NCBI GenBank assembly: GCA_002938045.1
Contig: PTLJ01000067.1
Coordinates: 1 to 7,703 of the forward strand
DNA length: 7,703 nucleotides
DNA from: Alphaproteobacteria bacterium MarineAlpha3_Bin4
GTDB taxonomy: Bacteria > Pseudomonadota > Alphaproteobacteria > Rhodospirillales > Casp-alpha2
Reading direction: 5' to 3'
The notes below the pieces were generated by a model, which searched no databases, had not been told where the DNA came from, and worked only from the letters and a program-made list of their open reading frames with translations. Positions 6,771 to 7,703 of this stretch are shown piece after piece. A program made the position numbers and the translations under genes. Positions within the stretch are counted from its first letter, which is position 1. The number at the start of each line of letters is the position of its first letter.

Positions 6771-7670
6771 ATGACTATAAACGAGCTCCTCACGGTCGAT
6801 GAGATGTACCGTGCCGACGCTGCTACTGTTGGCGGCGGGGTGCCAAGCCTCGAGCTGATGGAGGCGGCCGGCCAAGCTATCGCCGAGGAAATTCAGGACC
6901 GCTGGAAGAAGCGCCCAGTCGCTATCCTCTGCGGGCCAGGCAACAACGGTGGCGATGGCTTTGTCGTTGCCTGCTTACTGGTTAAGGCGAGATGGCCGGT
7001 AACCGTGTCGCTGCTAGGCGAGCACGGTAAGCTAACGGGCGACGCCGCCATCAACGCAGAGAGATGGCAGGGCGATATCGAACCGTTGTCAACAAAAGCA
7101 CTGGAAGGCGACCCCCTGGTCGTCGACGCCTTGTTTGGCGCCGGCCTCGCGCGTCCCCTCGACGGCGTCGCCCGGGAGATCGTCGAGACGATCAACGCCC
7201 GACGGCTCGACTGCGTCGCCGTCGACATCCCCAGCGGCGTCCATGGCGATAACGGAGAAATCCTTGGCGCGGCACCATTCGCGACGCTGACAGTGACTTT
7301 CTTCCGGGCCAAGCCGGGCCACGTGCTGCTGCCCGGCCGGGTTCATTGCGGCGCGCTGATCGTTGCCGACATCGGCATCCCGGAGATGGTGCTTGACGAC
7401 ATCCGACCGCAGACTTTCGTCAACGGGCCGTCGCTCTGGCTCGAGAATTACCCCTGGCCGCGAGCAGACGCCCACAAATACAGCCGCGGGCATGCGGTGG
7501 TTGCTGGTGGCGAGACGCTGACCGGCGCGGCCCGGCTAGCAGCCTACGGCGCCCGACGCATCGGTGCTGGCCTCGTGACCATCGCCGCGCCACTGGGAAC
7601 CTTTGAGATCTACGCCGCCGACAGGCCAGGAACCCTGGTCAAGACCACCGCCAATATCGACGACCAGTGA
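6771..7670 (+). CDS. nnr: NAD(P)H-hydrate epimerase with truncated dehydratase domain (Nnr/YjeF)
   Basis: This 299-aa reading frame encodes the N-terminal part of the two-domain NAD(P)H-hydrate repair enzyme. The epimerase (YjeF_N) domain interconverts the R and S hydrates of NAD(P)H; the C-terminal kinase-like domain dehydrates the S form using ADP or ATP. The epimerase domain appears complete: LLTVDEMYRAD (6-16), CGPGNNGGDGFVVA (54-67), VVDALFGAGLARPLDG (117-132), VDIPSGVHGDNGE (151-163) and a closing KPGHVLLPGRVHCG with VADIGIP (181-204). The dehydratase domain begins at HKYSRGHAVVAGG (235-247) and TGAARLAAYGARRIGAGLVT (251-270), but TGA ends the frame after residue 299. Fused members are near 500 aa, so about 200 residues, including the expected GPG-type catalytic region, are missing. 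Either this is a pseudogene or sequencing error, or an epimerase-only protein remains. It is transcribed divergently from imuA across 143 bp. Confidence 0.85.
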   Translation: MTINELLTVDEMYRADAATVGGGVPSLELMEAAGQAIAEEIQDRWKKRPVAILCGPGNNGGDGFVVACLLVKARWPVTVSLLGEHGKLTGDAAINAERWQGDIEPLSTKALEGDPLVVDALFGAGLARPLDGVAREIVETINARRLDCVAVDIPSGVHGDNGEILGAAPFATLTVTFFRAKPGHVLLPGRVHCGALIVADIGIPEMVLDDIRPQTFVNGPSLWLENYPWPRADAHKYSRGHAVVAGGETLTGAARLAAYGARRIGAGLVTIAAPLGTFEIYAADRPGTLVKTTANIDDQ

Positions 7671-7703
7671 GCCCGTGGGCTCGGTGACCGGCAAGCCCGC
7701 CCC

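Overview
The window looks like part of an alphaproteobacterial chromosome. The DNA is GC-rich, with AT-rich gaps between genes. It carries an imuA-imuB-dnaE2 mutagenesis cassette and a perfect direct-repeat LexA operator of the alphaproteobacterial type (GTTC-N7-GTTC) at the head of that cassette. The genus cannot be told from the sequence; a Rhodospirillales-like lineage is only a guess. I see no tRNA, rRNA, CRISPR array, insertion sequence or prophage gene.

Layout, left to right. Positions 1-213 hold the N-terminal 71 codons of a cysteine synthase A gene (cysK, minus strand), cut by the window edge. Positions 321-953 hold a complete NudF-type ADP-ribose pyrophosphatase (minus strand). Positions 1111-6627 hold the three-gene SOS mutasome operon, also on the minus strand and read from right to left as imuA, imuB, dnaE2. 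Positions 6628-6770 are a divergent, AT-rich intergenic region with the operon's promoter and operator. Positions 6771-7670 hold an nnr-type NAD(P)H-hydrate repair gene on the plus strand. It keeps the whole epimerase domain but meets a stop codon soon after the dehydratase domain begins.

How the genes work together. In the known ImuABC system, DNA damage activates RecA, LexA is cleaved and imuA-imuB-dnaE2 is induced. DnaE2 (ImuC) is the catalytically competent error-prone C-family polymerase. ImuB is a Y-family-like protein without the usual catalytic acids that links the complex to the beta clamp, and ImuA is a RecA-like accessory factor. The genes are packed tightly: imuA and imuB overlap by at least 125 bp, and imuB and dnaE2 share an ATGA. 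The LexA operator covers the imuA start codon. The best promoter match would start transcription about 3-5 nt before that ATG, so the mRNA may be nearly leaderless. The nudF and cysK genes lie downstream on the same strand. nudF has its own ribosome-binding site, and I see no convincing terminator after dnaE2.

I did not find an undescribed multi-gene system. The most notable points are the operator/start-codon arrangement, the long imuA/imuB overlap, a reduced clamp-binding motif in ImuB and the shortened nnr.
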